A DNA stretch of 44,129 bases from an uncultured Prevotellaceae bacterium (GCA_946185225.1 CAMHIM010000005.1:1-44129), one strand, 5' to 3'. Numbered from the stretch's first letter, positions 32,789 through 42,762 are shown. A program made the numbers and translations. The notes: generated from the sequence alone by a model not told the origin.

Positions 32789-34657
32789 GTGGAACAAAAG
32801 GATTTTGAACTTCTAAACAAAATACAATATCCGTCCGACCTGCGGAAACTCAGCGTGGAGCAACTCCCGCAACTGTGCGACGAGTTGCGTCAGGACATCG
32901 TCCGGGAGCTCTCCGTGAACCCCGGCCACCTGGCCTCAAGCCTTGGCGTGGTGGAGCTCACGGTGGCCCTGCACTACGTCTTCAACACACCGGAGGACCG
33001 CATCGTGTGGGACGTCGGCCACCAGGCCTACGGACACAAGATACTGACAGGACGGCGCGAACAGTTCTGCACCAACCGCAAGCTGCACGGGCTGCGCCCC
33101 TTCCCCTCGCCCGAGGAGAGCGACTACGACGCCTTCATCTGCGGACACGCCTCGAACAGCATCTCTGCCGCACTGGGGATGGCCGTAGCCTCATCGGGCC
33201 AACGGAGAGTCGTGGCCGTCATCGGCGACGGAGCCATGTCGGGCGGACTGGCGTTCGAGGGACTGAACAACGCCTCCTCGTCGCCCAACGACATGCTCAT
33301 CATCCTGAACGACAACAACATGTCCATCGACCGCTCGGTGGGCGGCATGAAGGAATACCTGCTGGGGCTGAACACCAACGAGACCTACAACCGGCTGCGC
33401 TTCAAGGCCTCCCGCTGGCTGCACGCCAAGGGAATGCTGGGCGACGACCGCCGCAACGGACTCCTGCGGCTGAACAACGCCCTGAAGAGCGCCATCTCCC
33501 ACCAGCAGAACATCTTCGAAGGCATGAACATCCGCTACTTCGGACCCTTCGACGGACATAACATCAAGGAACTGGTGCGCATCCTGCGACAACTCAAGGA
33601 CATGAAGGGGCCTAAACTGCTCCACCTGCACACCAAGAAAGGCCACGGCTACGCCCCCGCCGAAGACTACAAGCCCGTATGGCACGCCCCGGGGAAGTTC
33701 AACGCGGAGACGGGAGAAATCATCAAGGACGACGCCCGTAACAAGCCCCAGAAGTACCAGGACGTCTTCGGACACACGCTGCTGGAACTGGCCGAACACA
33801 ACCCCCGCATCGTCGGCGTCACGCCGGCCATGCCGACAGGCTGCTCCATGAACATCATGATGGCTGCCATGCCCGACCGCACCTTCGACGTGGGCATTGC
33901 CGAGGGACACGCCGTCACCTTCTCCGCCGGTATGGCAAAGGACGGGCTGCAGCCCTTCTGCAACATCTACAGCGCCTTTGCACAGCGCGCCTACGACAAC
34001 ATCATCCACGACGTAGCCATCCTGCGGCTGCCCGTAGTGCTCTGCCTCGACCGCGCCGGACTCGTCGGCGAGGACGGCCCCACCCACCACGGAGCCTTCG
34101 ACCTGGCCTTCCTGCGACCCATCCCGAACCTCACCGTCTGCTCACCCATGGACGAACACGAGCTGCGCCGGCTGATGTACACCGCACAACTGCCCGGCAA
34201 GGGGCCGTTCGTCATTCGCTACCCCCGAGGCGGCGGCGTACGCAAGGACTGGCACTGCGAGTTCGCCGAAATTCCCGTCGGCACCGGACGCAAGCTGCGT
34301 GACGGCTCCGACGTGGCCGTCCTCTCCATAGGCCCTATCGGCAACGACGTGGCAACAGCCATCAGCGACCTGGAAGGCGTCGCCCACTACGACATGCGCT
34401 TCCTCAAGCCTCTGGACGAGAACATACTCATGGAGGTGGCCAGGCGGTTCCGCAAAGTAGTGGTCGTCGAGAACGGCGTACGCACCGGAGGACTGGGGTC
34501 CGCCGTGCTGGAGTGGATGAGCGACCACGGCTACTCGCCACAAGTCATACGACTCGGACTGCCCGACCACTTTGTGGAACACGGCACCGTAGCCGAGCTA
34601 CAGAAGATAGTAGGACTGGACGCAGCCTCCATCCGACAGGCTGTCACCACCAATTAA
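32789..34657 (+). CDS. dxs: 1-Deoxy-D-xylulose-5-phosphate synthase
   Basis: 622 residues. Dxs condenses pyruvate and glyceraldehyde-3-phosphate with thiamine diphosphate, the first step of MEP isoprenoid synthesis. The start is set at GTG (32789), just after the promoter; the open frame further upstream passes through promoter and tandem repeats, and no ATG exists near. Seen: the family N-terminus [37 protein letters not shown], the ThDP motif [16 protein letters not shown] to DNNMSID, then [12 protein letters not shown], the transketolase-type [17 protein letters not shown], and the C-terminal [10 protein letters not shown]. First gene of dxs-trkA-trkH-manA, 12 bases before trkA. Confidence 0.96.
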   Translation: MEQKDFELLNKIQYPSDLRKLSVEQLPQLCDELRQDIVRELSVNPGHLASSLGVVELTVALHYVFNTPEDRIVWDVGHQAYGHKILTGRREQFCTNRKLHGLRPFPSPEESDYDAFICGHASNSISAALGMAVASSGQRRVVAVIGDGAMSGGLAFEGLNNASSSPNDMLIILNDNNMSIDRSVGGMKEYLLGLNTNETYNRLRFKASRWLHAKGMLGDDRRNGLLRLNNALKSAISHQQNIFEGMNIRYFGPFDGHNIKELVRILRQLKDMKGPKLLHLHTKKGHGYAPAEDYKPVWHAPGKFNAETGEIIKDDARNKPQKYQDVFGHTLLELAEHNPRIVGVTPAMPTGCSMNIMMAAMPDRTFDVGIAEGHAVTFSAGMAKDGLQPFCNIYSAFAQRAYDNIIHDVAILRLPVVLCLDRAGLVGEDGPTHHGAFDLAFLRPIPNLTVCSPMDEHELRRLMYTAQLPGKGPFVIRYPRGGGVRKDWHCEFAEIPVGTGRKLRDGSDVAVLSIGPIGNDVATAISDLEGVAHYDMRFLKPLDENILMEVARRFRKVVVVENGVRTGGLGSAVLEWMSDHGYSPQVIRLGLPDHFVEHGTVAELQKIVGLDAASIRQAVTTN

Positions 34658-34669
34658 GCACAAAGCAAC

Positions 34670-36040
34670 ATGAAGATTATCATTGCCGGAGCCGGAGCCG
34701 TGGGGACCCACCTGGCCAAGCTACTCTCCCGCGAGAAAATTGACTGCACACTCATCGACGACGACGAGGAGCGGCTGGCAGGACTGGGCGACTATGACGT
34801 CATGACCTACCACGCACAGCCCACCAGCATCCAGGCACTCAAGGATGCGGGCGTTGACGGAGCCGACCTGCTCGTGGGCGTCACCCCCGAGGAGTCGGCT
34901 AACATAACCTGCTGCACACTCGGACACGCCCTCGGAGCCAGGAAAACAGTGGCACGCATTGACAACTACGAATACCTGTCAGTACAGCACACCGAACTGT
35001 TCCGTAAACTGGGCATCGACTCACTCATCTACCCCGAAGTACTGGCTGCACAGGACATCATCAACGGACTGAAGCAGTCGTGGGTGCGCCAGCGATGGGA
35101 CGTGCACAACGGAGCACTCATCCTGCTGGGCATCAAGTTGCGGAAGACTGCCGAGATACTCAACCAGCCGCTGAAAGACCTCTGCGGTCCCGACGACCCC
35201 TACCACATCGTTGCCATCAAGCGGGGCGGAGAAACCATCATTCCCGGAGGACTGGACCAGCTGAGCGAGAATGACCTGGCCTACTTCATGACCACGCCCG
35301 ACTACATACCCTACATCCGGAAAATCGTAGGCAAGGAGCATTATGCCGACGTGCAGAACGTCATCATCATGGGAGGAGGCAAGACGGCAGTACGCGCCGC
35401 GCTGACCATGCCCGACTACATGAACGTCAAAATCATCGAACGTGATGCTGCACGCTGCGAGAAGCTGAACGAGCTGCTCAGCGGACAGGACACAATGGTC
35501 ATCCACGGTGACGGACGCGACCTGGGACTCCTCGAGGAGGAGGGTATCCGCAACACGCAGGCCTTCGTCGCACTCACCGGCAACGCCGAGACCAACATCC
35601 TGACCTGTCTGACGGCCAAGAAGCTGGGCATACGCAAGACTGTCGCCATGGTCGAGAACCTGGACTACGTCGAGATGGCTGAGAGCCTGGACATCGGTAC
35701 CATCATCAACAAGAAGACGGTGGCCGCCAGCCACATTTTCCAGATGCTCATGAAAGCCGACGTGCGCAACATGCGACAACTGATGCTCGTCGATGCCGAC
35801 GTGGCCGAGTTCATCGCCGCCGAAGGCTCACGGGTGACACGCAAGCCCGTCAAGGACCTGGGACTTCCCTCAGGTGTCGCCATCGGAGGACTCGTCCGGG
35901 ACGGGAAGGGCATCCTCGTCAATGGCAACACACAAATCAACGCCGGCGACTCCGTCATGGTGTTCTGTCACGAGCACCAGCTCAGCAAGATAGAGAAGTC
36001 CTTCAAGAAAATCTCCCCGCTCAACGCCTTCAAACTATAA
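34670..36040 (+). CDS. trkA: Trk potassium uptake regulator TrkA
   Basis: 456 residues. TrkA is the cytosolic ring that gates the TrkH channel in response to NAD(H) or ATP/ADP. It has two tandem RCK units. The first starts at KIIIAGAGAVGTHLAKLLS with the acidic LIDDDEERL at the second strand end. The second starts near residue 225 at VIIMGGGKTAVRAAL, followed by VKIIERD and HGDGRDLGLLEEEGI. Each is followed by a small C-terminal ligand domain, the last ending NTQINAGDSVMVFCHEHQL. It lies 15 bases before trkH, its membrane partner. Confidence 0.96.
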   Translation: MKIIIAGAGAVGTHLAKLLSREKIDCTLIDDDEERLAGLGDYDVMTYHAQPTSIQALKDAGVDGADLLVGVTPEESANITCCTLGHALGARKTVARIDNYEYLSVQHTELFRKLGIDSLIYPEVLAAQDIINGLKQSWVRQRWDVHNGALILLGIKLRKTAEILNQPLKDLCGPDDPYHIVAIKRGGETIIPGGLDQLSENDLAYFMTTPDYIPYIRKIVGKEHYADVQNVIIMGGGKTAVRAALTMPDYMNVKIIERDAARCEKLNELLSGQDTMVIHGDGRDLGLLEEEGIRNTQAFVALTGNAETNILTCLTAKKLGIRKTVAMVENLDYVEMAESLDIGTIINKKTVAASHIFQMLMKADVRNMRQLMLVDADVAEFIAAEGSRVTRKPVKDLGLPSGVAIGGLVRDGKGILVNGNTQINAGDSVMVFCHEHQLSKIEKSFKKISPLNAFKL

Positions 36041-36055
36041 AACCCACCGACACAC

Positions 36056-37513
36056 ATGGTAAACTTCCGCATTGTCAGCAAAATCATCGGCTCACTGCTG
36101 TTCATCGAGGCCTTCTTCATGGCCTTGTGCCTGACAATAGCGTTCTGCTACAAGGAGGACGACGTCATGGCCTTCCTCATCTCCACCGCCCTCACCAACG
36201 GCAGTGCGCTGCTATTCCTGAACATAGGACGCAACGCCGAGAACACCCTGAACCGCCAGGACGCCTATGTGGTGGTGGTTGCGGTATGGGTCATCTTCTC
36301 CATCTTCGGCATGTTCCCCTTCCTCATCCATGGCAGCATCCCCAATCTGACGGATGCCTTCTTCGAGACCATGTCGGGTTTCACAACCACCGGAGCATCC
36401 ATCATCGACAACGTGGAACGACTGCCGCACGGCATCCTTTTCTGGCGATCCCTGATGCAGTGGATTGGCGGACTGGGAATCGTCTTCTTCACCATCGCCA
36501 TCCTGCCTTCGCTGGTGGGAGGAAGCGTCAAGGTCTTTGCCGCCGAAGCCACAGGTCCCATCCGCGCAAAGATGCATCCACGGCTGACAACCAACGCCAA
36601 GTGGATATGGTCCATCTACCTGCTGCTCACCATCGCCTGTGCCGGTGCCTTCGTACTGGCCGGCATGGACTGGTTCGAAGCCACCAATTACTCCATGACC
36701 ACCACAGCAACAGGCGGCTTCGCCATCCATAACGACAGCACGCTACACTTCCACTCCGCCACCATCGACTACGTGGCCATCCTATTCCAGTTCCTCTCAG
36801 GTATCAACTTCACCTTATTATATATAACACTCATCAAGATGAAGTTCTCTGCCCTGCTGCGCAACACCGAGTTCAAGTTCTACCTCAGCATCGTGGCAGG
36901 AGCAACGCTGTGGGTCATGTACCTGCTCATGAGTCGCATGGACTACGGCTGGGAGCAGGCCTTCCGGAATGCCCTGTTCCAAGTCGTATCGTTCATCACC
37001 ACAACGGGAATGTTCAACGACGAGGTAGGCATGTGGCCACACATTACGTGGATTATCCTCGGCGGCATCATGTTCCTCGGTGCCTGTGCCGGGAGCACCA
37101 GCGGAGGCTTCAAGTGTGTGCGCGGTGCCATGCTCCTGCAGGTAGTGCACAACGAGTTCCGGCGCATCCTGCACCCCAATGCCGTACTGCCCGTCAAAAT
37201 CAACGGACAGAGCATCCCACAGACGAAAATCGTTTCGCTCTTTGCCTTCTTTGCATTGGCTGTACTCATGACGCTCTTTACCACCAGCATCATGCTCGTG
37301 GCAGGCATCGACCCCACCAACGCCATCACCATCGCACTGAGCTGCGTCAGCAACGTCGGCCCATCCCTGTCGAACCATGTCGGTCCCGTTCTCTCGTGGT
37401 CCGTGCTGCCGGAATACATCAAGTGGATTCTCTGTCTGCTTATGCTCATGGGACGTCTGGAAATCATGACCGTGCTGGTGCTCTTTACCCGCTCATTCTG
37501 GAAAGACAACTAA
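36056..37513 (+). CDS. trkH: Trk potassium uptake channel subunit TrkH
   Basis: 485 residues, an integral inner-membrane protein with two extra N-terminal helices and four pore repeats. The four filter segments are visible: SGFTTTGASI, TTATGGFAIH, ITTTGMFND and CVSNVGPSLSN. The Gly in each is the K+ filter residue. The long M3-type segment GIMFLGACAGSTSGGFKCVRG contains the glycine-rich gating loop. TrkA is encoded directly upstream. Driven by Na+ or H+ gradients in relatives; ion coupling is not readable here. Confidence 0.96.
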   Translation: MVNFRIVSKIIGSLLFIEAFFMALCLTIAFCYKEDDVMAFLISTALTNGSALLFLNIGRNAENTLNRQDAYVVVVAVWVIFSIFGMFPFLIHGSIPNLTDAFFETMSGFTTTGASIIDNVERLPHGILFWRSLMQWIGGLGIVFFTIAILPSLVGGSVKVFAAEATGPIRAKMHPRLTTNAKWIWSIYLLLTIACAGAFVLAGMDWFEATNYSMTTTATGGFAIHNDSTLHFHSATIDYVAILFQFLSGINFTLLYITLIKMKFSALLRNTEFKFYLSIVAGATLWVMYLLMSRMDYGWEQAFRNALFQVVSFITTTGMFNDEVGMWPHITWIILGGIMFLGACAGSTSGGFKCVRGAMLLQVVHNEFRRILHPNAVLPVKINGQSIPQTKIVSLFAFFALAVLMTLFTTSIMLVAGIDPTNAITIALSCVSNVGPSLSNHVGPVLSWSVLPEYIKWILCLLMLMGRLEIMTVLVLFTRSFWKDN

Positions 37514-37521
37514 AAAGAAAT

Positions 37522-38481
37522 ATGATATATAAGTTCAAGCCGCTGCTCAAGCAAACCCTCTGGGGGGGCGACAAGATAATCCCTTTCAAGCACCTCGACT
37601 CACGACTGCACAATGTCGGCGAGAGTTGGGAAATCTCCGGCGTCCAAGGACAAGAGACCGTCGTGGCAGAAGGCCCGGAGACAGGCAAGACTGTCAACGA
37701 ACTGGTAGCCCGTCACAAGGGGCGGCTGGTAGGCCAGGAGAACTACGCCCGCTTTGGCAACGAGTTCCCGCTACTGATAAAGTTCATCGATGCCAGCCAC
37801 AACCTCTCCATCCAGGTACATCCTGACGATGAGACTGCCCGGAGACAAGGGAAACCACACGGCAAGACAGAGATGTGGTTCATGATGGACTCCGAACCGA
37901 GTGCCAAGATATATAACGGGCTGAAGAAGAAACTCACCCCCGATGAGTACAAGCGCATGGTACACAACGACACCATCTGTGACGCCCTGACGCTACACCC
38001 CGTACAGGAAGGAGACTGCTTCTACATCCCTGCAGGACGCATACACTCCATCGGTGCAGGATGTTTCCTGGCAGAGATACAGCAGACCTCGGACACCACC
38101 TACCGCATCTATGACTTCAAGCGACGCGACAAGAACGGGAACTACCGCGAGCTTCATACACACGAAGCCGCAGAGTCCATTGACTACACCGTGCAGGAAG
38201 ACTACCACATATTCTATCAGCCTCTGCAGGACGAGGGAGTACAGCTCATCTCCTGTCCCTACTTCACCACCGCTGTCTACGACCTGGACGACCCGATGAC
38301 CCTCGACTACTCCGAACTGGACTCTTTCGTCATCCTCATCGGACTGCGTGGTTCCTGCGAACTGACCGACGACAGCGGCCACACCACCCTCTTCCGGGAG
38401 GGAGAGACCGTGCTCATACCAGCCACTACCCACATCCTGAAAGTGGAAGGAACCATCAAATTCCTGGAGACCTACGTCTGA
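37522..38481 (+). CDS. manA: Mannose-6-phosphate isomerase, class I
   Basis: 319 residues from the Met of MIYKFKPLLKQTLWGGDK, 8 bases after trkH; the longer overlapping frame inside trkH is not coding. It interconverts fructose-6-phosphate and mannose-6-phosphate with zinc. Seen: PLLIKFIDASHNLSIQVHPDD (zinc ligands Gln-x-His), GKTEMWFMMDSEP with the Glu ligand, FYIPAGRIHSIGAGCFLAEIQQTSDTTYRIYDF (the late His ligand and catalytic region). The C-terminal cupin ends in the usual short form of Bacteroidetes and Firmicutes enzymes. It supplies mannose for glycans and GDP-sugars. Last gene of the dxs operon. Confidence 0.95.
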   Translation: MIYKFKPLLKQTLWGGDKIIPFKHLDSRLHNVGESWEISGVQGQETVVAEGPETGKTVNELVARHKGRLVGQENYARFGNEFPLLIKFIDASHNLSIQVHPDDETARRQGKPHGKTEMWFMMDSEPSAKIYNGLKKKLTPDEYKRMVHNDTICDALTLHPVQEGDCFYIPAGRIHSIGAGCFLAEIQQTSDTTYRIYDFKRRDKNGNYRELHTHEAAESIDYTVQEDYHIFYQPLQDEGVQLISCPYFTTAVYDLDDPMTLDYSELDSFVILIGLRGSCELTDDSGHTTLFREGETVLIPATTHILKVEGTIKFLETYV

Positions 38482-38527
38482 CGACCGTCTCCTACCCAAC
38501 AACTGACAACTTAATCATCAACTGAAC

Positions 38528-40705
38528 ATGAAACATACCATCACTCTTTTTCTGGCCACGATGCTGGCGGTGTGCCCAGCCAGTGCCCGACGGAAAGTAT
38601 CCTTTGGTGACGGTCGGCTGACCATCACCAACGTAGCTCCTAATGCCGTAAGAATACAGTACACGCCCTCCAAGGCACTCCCCTCTGCAGGACTGCCTGA
38701 CTGGATATATGTCAGCAATACGGAGAGCAAGCGCAGCGACCTCACCGTGGAAACCGATGCTGCACGACACACACTGACCATCAAGGGCAAGGGAGGCAAG
38801 ACGATATTCACTGCCACCAACCACCGGCTGACTCCCGGAGGCGAGGCAACACTAACCTTCGCATCACCGAAGGACGAGTGCCTCTATGGCCTGGGACAGT
38901 TTCAGGACGGCTACAGCAACGTGCGCGGACTGTCACGGCGACTGACACAGGTGAACACACAGATTTCCATACCAATGCTGCTATCGAGCAAGGGCTACGG
39001 CATCCTATGGAACAACTACGGTATGACGGAGTATAACCCTCACGACCGTCACGTCGCCCTGAAGAAACGCAACGGGACAGGTGAGCGTGAGGTGGTGGAC
39101 GTCACCTCTACTGAGGGCGGCAAGCGCGAGGTACGCGAACGGAACGTCTTTGAGGCTACGCTGGACCTCCCTGAGACGGGCGAATACTCCCTGCTGCTGG
39201 ACGTCGGACAGAAGATGGCCCGGCGCCACAACCTGGCCATTGACGGCCAGACGGTCATAGAGATGCAGAACATGTGGCTACCCCCCACTGCCTCGAAGAA
39301 GGTGTTCCTCAAGGCTGGACGACACACCGTAACCGCACAGCTGACTAAGGACGACAAGCCCGTACTCTACTACGGACGGGTGAAAGACGAGACTGTCTTC
39401 CGTTCGCCCGTAGCCGAAGCCGTTGACTATACCGTCTTCGTCGGCACGCCGGACGAGGTCATCGCTACCTACCGTGACTTGACAGGACATTGTCCGCGAA
39501 TGCCGGAATGGGCTTTAGGCTACATACACTGCCGTGAACGGTTCCACTCATCTGACGAGATACTGCGGACGGCCAAACGTTTCCGCGACGAGCAGATGCC
39601 GTTGAGCATTATCGTCCAGGACTGGCAGTACTGGGGGAAATACGGCTGGAACTCCATGCGCTTCGACGAGGCGAACTACCCCGACCCGAAAGCACTGACC
39701 GACAGTCTGCACAGGATGAACGTCAGACTGATGTTGAGCGTATGGTCGAAGATAGACAAGGGCTCTGAGGTAGGACGCCAGATGGAAGGCTGCGGCTACT
39801 ATATTCCCGGAACGGACTGGATAGACTTCTTCAATCCCGAGGCAGCCGATGCCTACTGGAAGAACTTCAGGGAACGGCTGCTGCCCCTGGGCATCGACGC
39901 CTGGTGGCAGGATGCCACGGAGCCGGAGAACGATGACCTCGCCGGACGCCGCGTCAACAACGGGCGGTGGTCAGGAGAACAGGTCCGCAACGTCTATCCG
40001 CTGCTGGTCAACAAGACCGTCTGTGAAGGTCTGCTTCGTGAAGGACGCGAGCCAATGATACTGACACGCTGCGGATTCCCCGGTATCCAGCGCTACGGGT
40101 CTGCCCTGTGGAGCGGAGACGTCGGAAACGACTGGGAGACCTTCCGCCGCCAGATAGTGGCAGGGCTGGGTGTCCAGGCAGCGGGCATCCCCTGGTGGAC
40201 TTACGACGCCGGCGGATTCTTCCGTCCCGGCGACCAGTACAAGAACAAGGATTACATTGAAAGGATGTTGCGATGGATAGAGACAAGTGTCTATCTGCCG
40301 CTGATGCGCGTACACGGATACATGAGCAATACGGAGCCGTGGAACTACGGCCCGGAGGCACAGGCTATCATCACCGAGTGCCTGAGGGAGCGCTACCGCT
40401 TGCTTCCCTATATCAAGGAGTGTGCACGAAAGGTGTCCGAGGAGGGCTATACGCTGATGCGTCCCCTCGTGTTTGACTTCGCCGACGACCCGGAGGCACT
40501 GCGTCAGCAGTATGAGTACATGTTCGGTCCGTCGCTGCTCGTCAGCCCTGTCACGGAGCCCGGCGTTACGGAGTGGAAGACCTACCTGCCCAAGAACCGG
40601 GCGGGCTGGTACGACTACCACACGGGCACGTTCTATCAGGGAGGCCAGACTGTCACGACCCCTGTCACGCTGGCCCGCATCCCCGTCTTTGTCCGTGCCG
40701 ACTGA
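38528..40705 (+). CDS. Glycoside hydrolase family 31 with PA14-like insert
   Basis: 725 residues with a signal peptide (MKHTITLFLATMLAVCPASA). GH31 enzymes remove alpha-linked glucose or xylose from non-reducing ends. The N-terminal beta-sandwich is interrupted at about residues 205-290 by a PA14-like module (NVFEATLDLPETGEYSLLLD to KAGRHTVTAQL), as known from Bacteroidetes alpha-xylosidases. The catalytic barrel has the nucleophile Asp462 in DAWWQDATEPE and the acid/base Asp531 in LWSGDVGNDWETF. The C-terminus ends in beta domains. There is no SusC/SusD pair or endoglucanase beside it, so xyloglucan specificity is only a guess from the architecture. It lies 46 bases after manA with no clear promoter of its own. 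Confidence 0.93.
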   Translation: MKHTITLFLATMLAVCPASARRKVSFGDGRLTITNVAPNAVRIQYTPSKALPSAGLPDWIYVSNTESKRSDLTVETDAARHTLTIKGKGGKTIFTATNHRLTPGGEATLTFASPKDECLYGLGQFQDGYSNVRGLSRRLTQVNTQISIPMLLSSKGYGILWNNYGMTEYNPHDRHVALKKRNGTGEREVVDVTSTEGGKREVRERNVFEATLDLPETGEYSLLLDVGQKMARRHNLAIDGQTVIEMQNMWLPPTASKKVFLKAGRHTVTAQLTKDDKPVLYYGRVKDETVFRSPVAEAVDYTVFVGTPDEVIATYRDLTGHCPRMPEWALGYIHCRERFHSSDEILRTAKRFRDEQMPLSIIVQDWQYWGKYGWNSMRFDEANYPDPKALTDSLHRMNVRLMLSVWSKIDKGSEVGRQMEGCGYYIPGTDWIDFFNPEAADAYWKNFRERLLPLGIDAWWQDATEPENDDLAGRRVNNGRWSGEQVRNVYPLLVNKTVCEGLLREGREPMILTRCGFPGIQRYGSALWSGDVGNDWETFRRQIVAGLGVQAAGIPWWTYDAGGFFRPGDQYKNKDYIERMLRWIETSVYLPLMRVHGYMSNTEPWNYGPEAQAIITECLRERYRLLPYIKECARKVSEEGYTLMRPLVFDFADDPEALRQQYEYMFGPSLLVSPVTEPGVTEWKTYLPKNRAGWYDYHTGTFYQGGQTVTTPVTLARIPVFVRAD

Positions 40706-40730
40706 ACCTCGGCAGGGTAACGGCAGGACC

Positions 40731-41741
40731 TCACTGAGTCGGTAAAGGTTCTTCCAGATACCTCCGGACATCGTCCAGTAGCCGCTGGAAGGGTTCTGAG
40801 AAGATGTAACCGGTATTCTTCTTGAGCATGGTCTTGACGTCCTGCAGAGAGTTCTCGTAGCAAGACATTTCGTTACGCTTCTGGGTACGATGTGCCCAGG
40901 AGTAGTTTATCTCGTTCTGCCGTTCCTGCCGCAGGAGGTTGCATACCTTCGTCAGGATGGGAGCCACGACAGTGTCGAACAGGTGATGTCCCTGTATATA
41001 GAGATAGGTGGTCTGCGGGGTAACACCCAACTGCTTCAGTTCTTCCTTAAGCGCAAGATACTCGTCCTTGGCGTCCGGGAACATGCGCTGAAGTTCACGG
41101 ATGCGCGTCCCCACCTTTCGGCGCACGTTGGCCAGTGAGCCTTCTGGGGCACGAACCGAGAAGCCTCCGGGGTCAGCAACACGGTTGAAGTCGCTGATGG
41201 AGAACTTCGGATAGTGACCGTTACGGTAGAGCATGATGCTCCACACGAACAGCGGGAACAAAGCCTCAGAGAAGCGTACGAAGTAGTCGCGGAAGTCGAA
41301 GATGCGGTGGTCGTTCAGCGTCACCGAGACGCAGACATCATGGAGCGACGGAGCGTAGCACTGGTAGTTCTCGATGGCATAGACGTAGGTATGGAACACA
41401 TAGGGACTGTCCAGCACGCGGACCGACTGGTTGGTGGCCCGCTGCATGAGGTAGTCGTAGTCGGCATCGACACAGGCTATCATGTCCCTGCCCAGCGGTT
41501 CTCCATCCAGGAAGTTCATCAGTACCGACTTCTTGCCGCGCGTCAGCGTGACCTTCGAGGGCAGCATCACCTCGAAATAGCGCTTGTCGTCCTCAAAGCG
41601 GCTGAGCACCGTACGCCAGAAGTAGACGTCGTCGTAGCTCTCGACGTAGGCTATGATACGGCGTCGTGCCCGTTTCGAGGTCAGCGAGTTGGCTGCCTCG
41701 ACATAGCGGCTGTTGATGTTATCTTTTAAGCGATGGGACAA
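40731..41741 (-). CDS. DUF4435 protein with TOPRIM-like acidic motifs
   Basis: 336 residues from a TTG at 41741. No ATG or GTG is available before the conserved SRYVEAANSL segment, so the rare start is accepted with caution. The DUF4435 hallmark YVESYDDVYFW (Glu34, Asp37, Asp38) is followed by the ACVDADYDYL motif (Asp92, Asp94, Asp96). Together they resemble the Glu and DxD metal sites of TOPRIM nucleases. The C-terminal half is helical and unassigned. It is encoded 60 bases after an ABC/OLD-type ATPase on the same strand, the pairing found in PARIS (AriA-AriB) and other OLD-like systems. Role as nuclease effector is inference; it may equally be a conserved Bacteroidales repair or maintenance protein. 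Confidence 0.85.
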   Translation of the reverse strand: MSHRLKDNINSRYVEAANSLTSKRARRRIIAYVESYDDVYFWRTVLSRFEDDKRYFEVMLPSKVTLTRGKKSVLMNFLDGEPLGRDMIACVDADYDYLMQRATNQSVRVLDSPYVFHTYVYAIENYQCYAPSLHDVCVSVTLNDHRIFDFRDYFVRFSEALFPLFVWSIMLYRNGHYPKFSISDFNRVADPGGFSVRAPEGSLANVRRKVGTRIRELQRMFPDAKDEYLALKEELKQLGVTPQTTYLYIQGHHLFDTVVAPILTKVCNLLRQERQNEINYSWAHRTQKRNEMSCYENSLQDVKTMLKKNTGYIFSEPFQRLLDDVRRYLEEPLPTQ

Positions 41742-41801
41742 GAGGGCTGTATTTTTAGTTTTCTTTTATTTCGAGTTCTCAAGATTCCGCCTTCAGAGGA
41801 A

Positions 41802-42650
41802 TCAAACCGTAATGTCTGAAACCTCCGTCACCGAGTCCATCCAGCCGTTCATGATGACGGCTGGCGAATGGGTGGTCAAGATAATCTGCACATGAGGGTT
41901 CAGTTCCAGGCAGAGATCGATGAGGCGCTTCTGCCACTCGATGTGCAGCGACACCTCCGGCTCGTCCATGAAGAGCACATAGGCCTGATCGTCCTCCACC
42001 AACACGGTCAGCAGGATAGCCAGCATCTGTTTCTCGCCGCTGGAGAGTTGGTAGGGCATGAGCATCTCGCCTATCTGAGTGAAGCGTATCTCGTTTTCCG
42101 TACGAACAATTTTCTTTCCCGTCTCGCTGAACAGGTCGTCGACAATGTCCTGGAAACGGGTCTTCTTCTGACTGAGTAACTGGGCTGCGTCCATGTTACC
42201 CTTCTGCAGCTCGGCAATAATGCGGTTGCCAATGTTCACCTGATAGTCCAGGTACTTACGCTGCAGGTTGTACAGCTGGAAGTCCAGCAGCGAGGCTCCT
42301 TCTACCCGTCCCCACAGGGGAGAGTTCTTCATGGCGTCCATGCCGTTGATGAAACCGTCTCCCTCGGCAGAAGGCTGCAGGGGGCTGTCAATGGAGCGTA
42401 TCATGTCGTAGCGTATCCAGCGGGCATCCACAGGCTCAACGTCTATCTTCACTCCCTTCAACATGTGGCTGGGGAATTCGCCGCCCTGCGACAAGCCCTT
42501 GACCACCTTGTTAATGATAGTCGACTTACCCTGTCCGTTAATACCGCTGAGGATATTCACCCTGGGGTTCAGTTCCCATACAATGTGCTTCTTGCCACTC
42601 CAGAGCGAGTCAATCTCAATCCGTTTGATGTAGTCCGCGTACTTCTGCAT
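41802..42650 (-). CDS. ABC/OLD-type ATPase (AAA_15/21-like)
   Basis: 282 residues, compact. The fold is the SMC/Rad50/OLD ATPase head: Walker A GINGQGKST (36-44), signature LSSGEKQM (about 202-209), Walker B YVLFMDE with catalytic Glu230, and the switch His261 in TTHSPAVIM. Between the lobes there is only a helical segment (about 120-185), with no long coiled coil and no C-terminal TOPRIM of its own. That missing nuclease could be the DUF4435 protein encoded next. It has its own promoter (42667-42674). The ATPase call is firm. Partnership with DUF4435 is inferred from gene order; the function (defence, repair or other) is unknown. Confidence 0.92.
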   Translation of the reverse strand: MQKYADYIKRIEIDSLWSGKKHIVWELNPRVNILSGINGQGKSTIINKVVKGLSQGGEFPSHMLKGVKIDVEPVDARWIRYDMIRSIDSPLQPSAEGDGFINGMDAMKNSPLWGRVEGASLLDFQLYNLQRKYLDYQVNIGNRIIAELQKGNMDAAQLLSQKKTRFQDIVDDLFSETGKKIVRTENEIRFTQIGEMLMPYQLSSGEKQMLAILLTVLVEDDQAYVLFMDEPEVSLHIEWQKRLIDLCLELNPHVQIILTTHSPAVIMNGWMDSVTEVSDITV

Positions 42651-42666
42651 AGTCTTAAGTTTTGGG

Positions 42667-42674
42667 CAAAGATA
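42667..42674 (-). promoter_or_regulatory. -7 box for the ATPase-DUF4435 pair
   Basis: TATCTTTG on the minus strand, about 17 bases before the ATG at 42650. A TTCG at 42694-42697 may serve as a one-mismatch -33 box (spacing 19). Confidence 0.7.
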
Positions 42675-42705
42675 GCGTTTTTTTCCTAACAGGCGAACTA
42701 TTTAA

Positions 42706-42736
42706 CAAAAAAAGTGGAGGAAAGTAATTCCTCCAC
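42706..42736 (-). terminator. Rho-independent terminator after the FKBP gene
   Basis: On the minus strand a perfect 9-bp stem (GTGGAGGAA with TTCCTCCAC, 42714-42722 and 42728-42736), loop of 5, then a T-run. It separates glyS-FKBP from the ATPase-DUF4435 promoter. Confidence 0.92.
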
Positions 42737-42762
42737 CCCTCCTTTTAACGCTTTCTTGCCGC

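Noticed and set aside
32559..32816. Open frames reading the 22-bp repeats ([14 protein letters not shown] peptides)
   Set aside because: The repeats lack stops in all plus frames, so any frame reads through. The exact DNA-level period and frame-independent conservation argue for a DNA element, not protein.
38528..40705. Xyloglucan utilisation locus around GH31
   Set aside because: The PA14-like insert fits an alpha-xylosidase, but no SusC/SusD pair, endoglucanase or regulator is near, so only the single enzyme is supported.
40698..40742. CCGACT/AGTCGG inverted repeat between convergent GH31 and DUF4435 genes as terminator
   Set aside because: Six-bp stem with a loop over 30 bases and no T-run.
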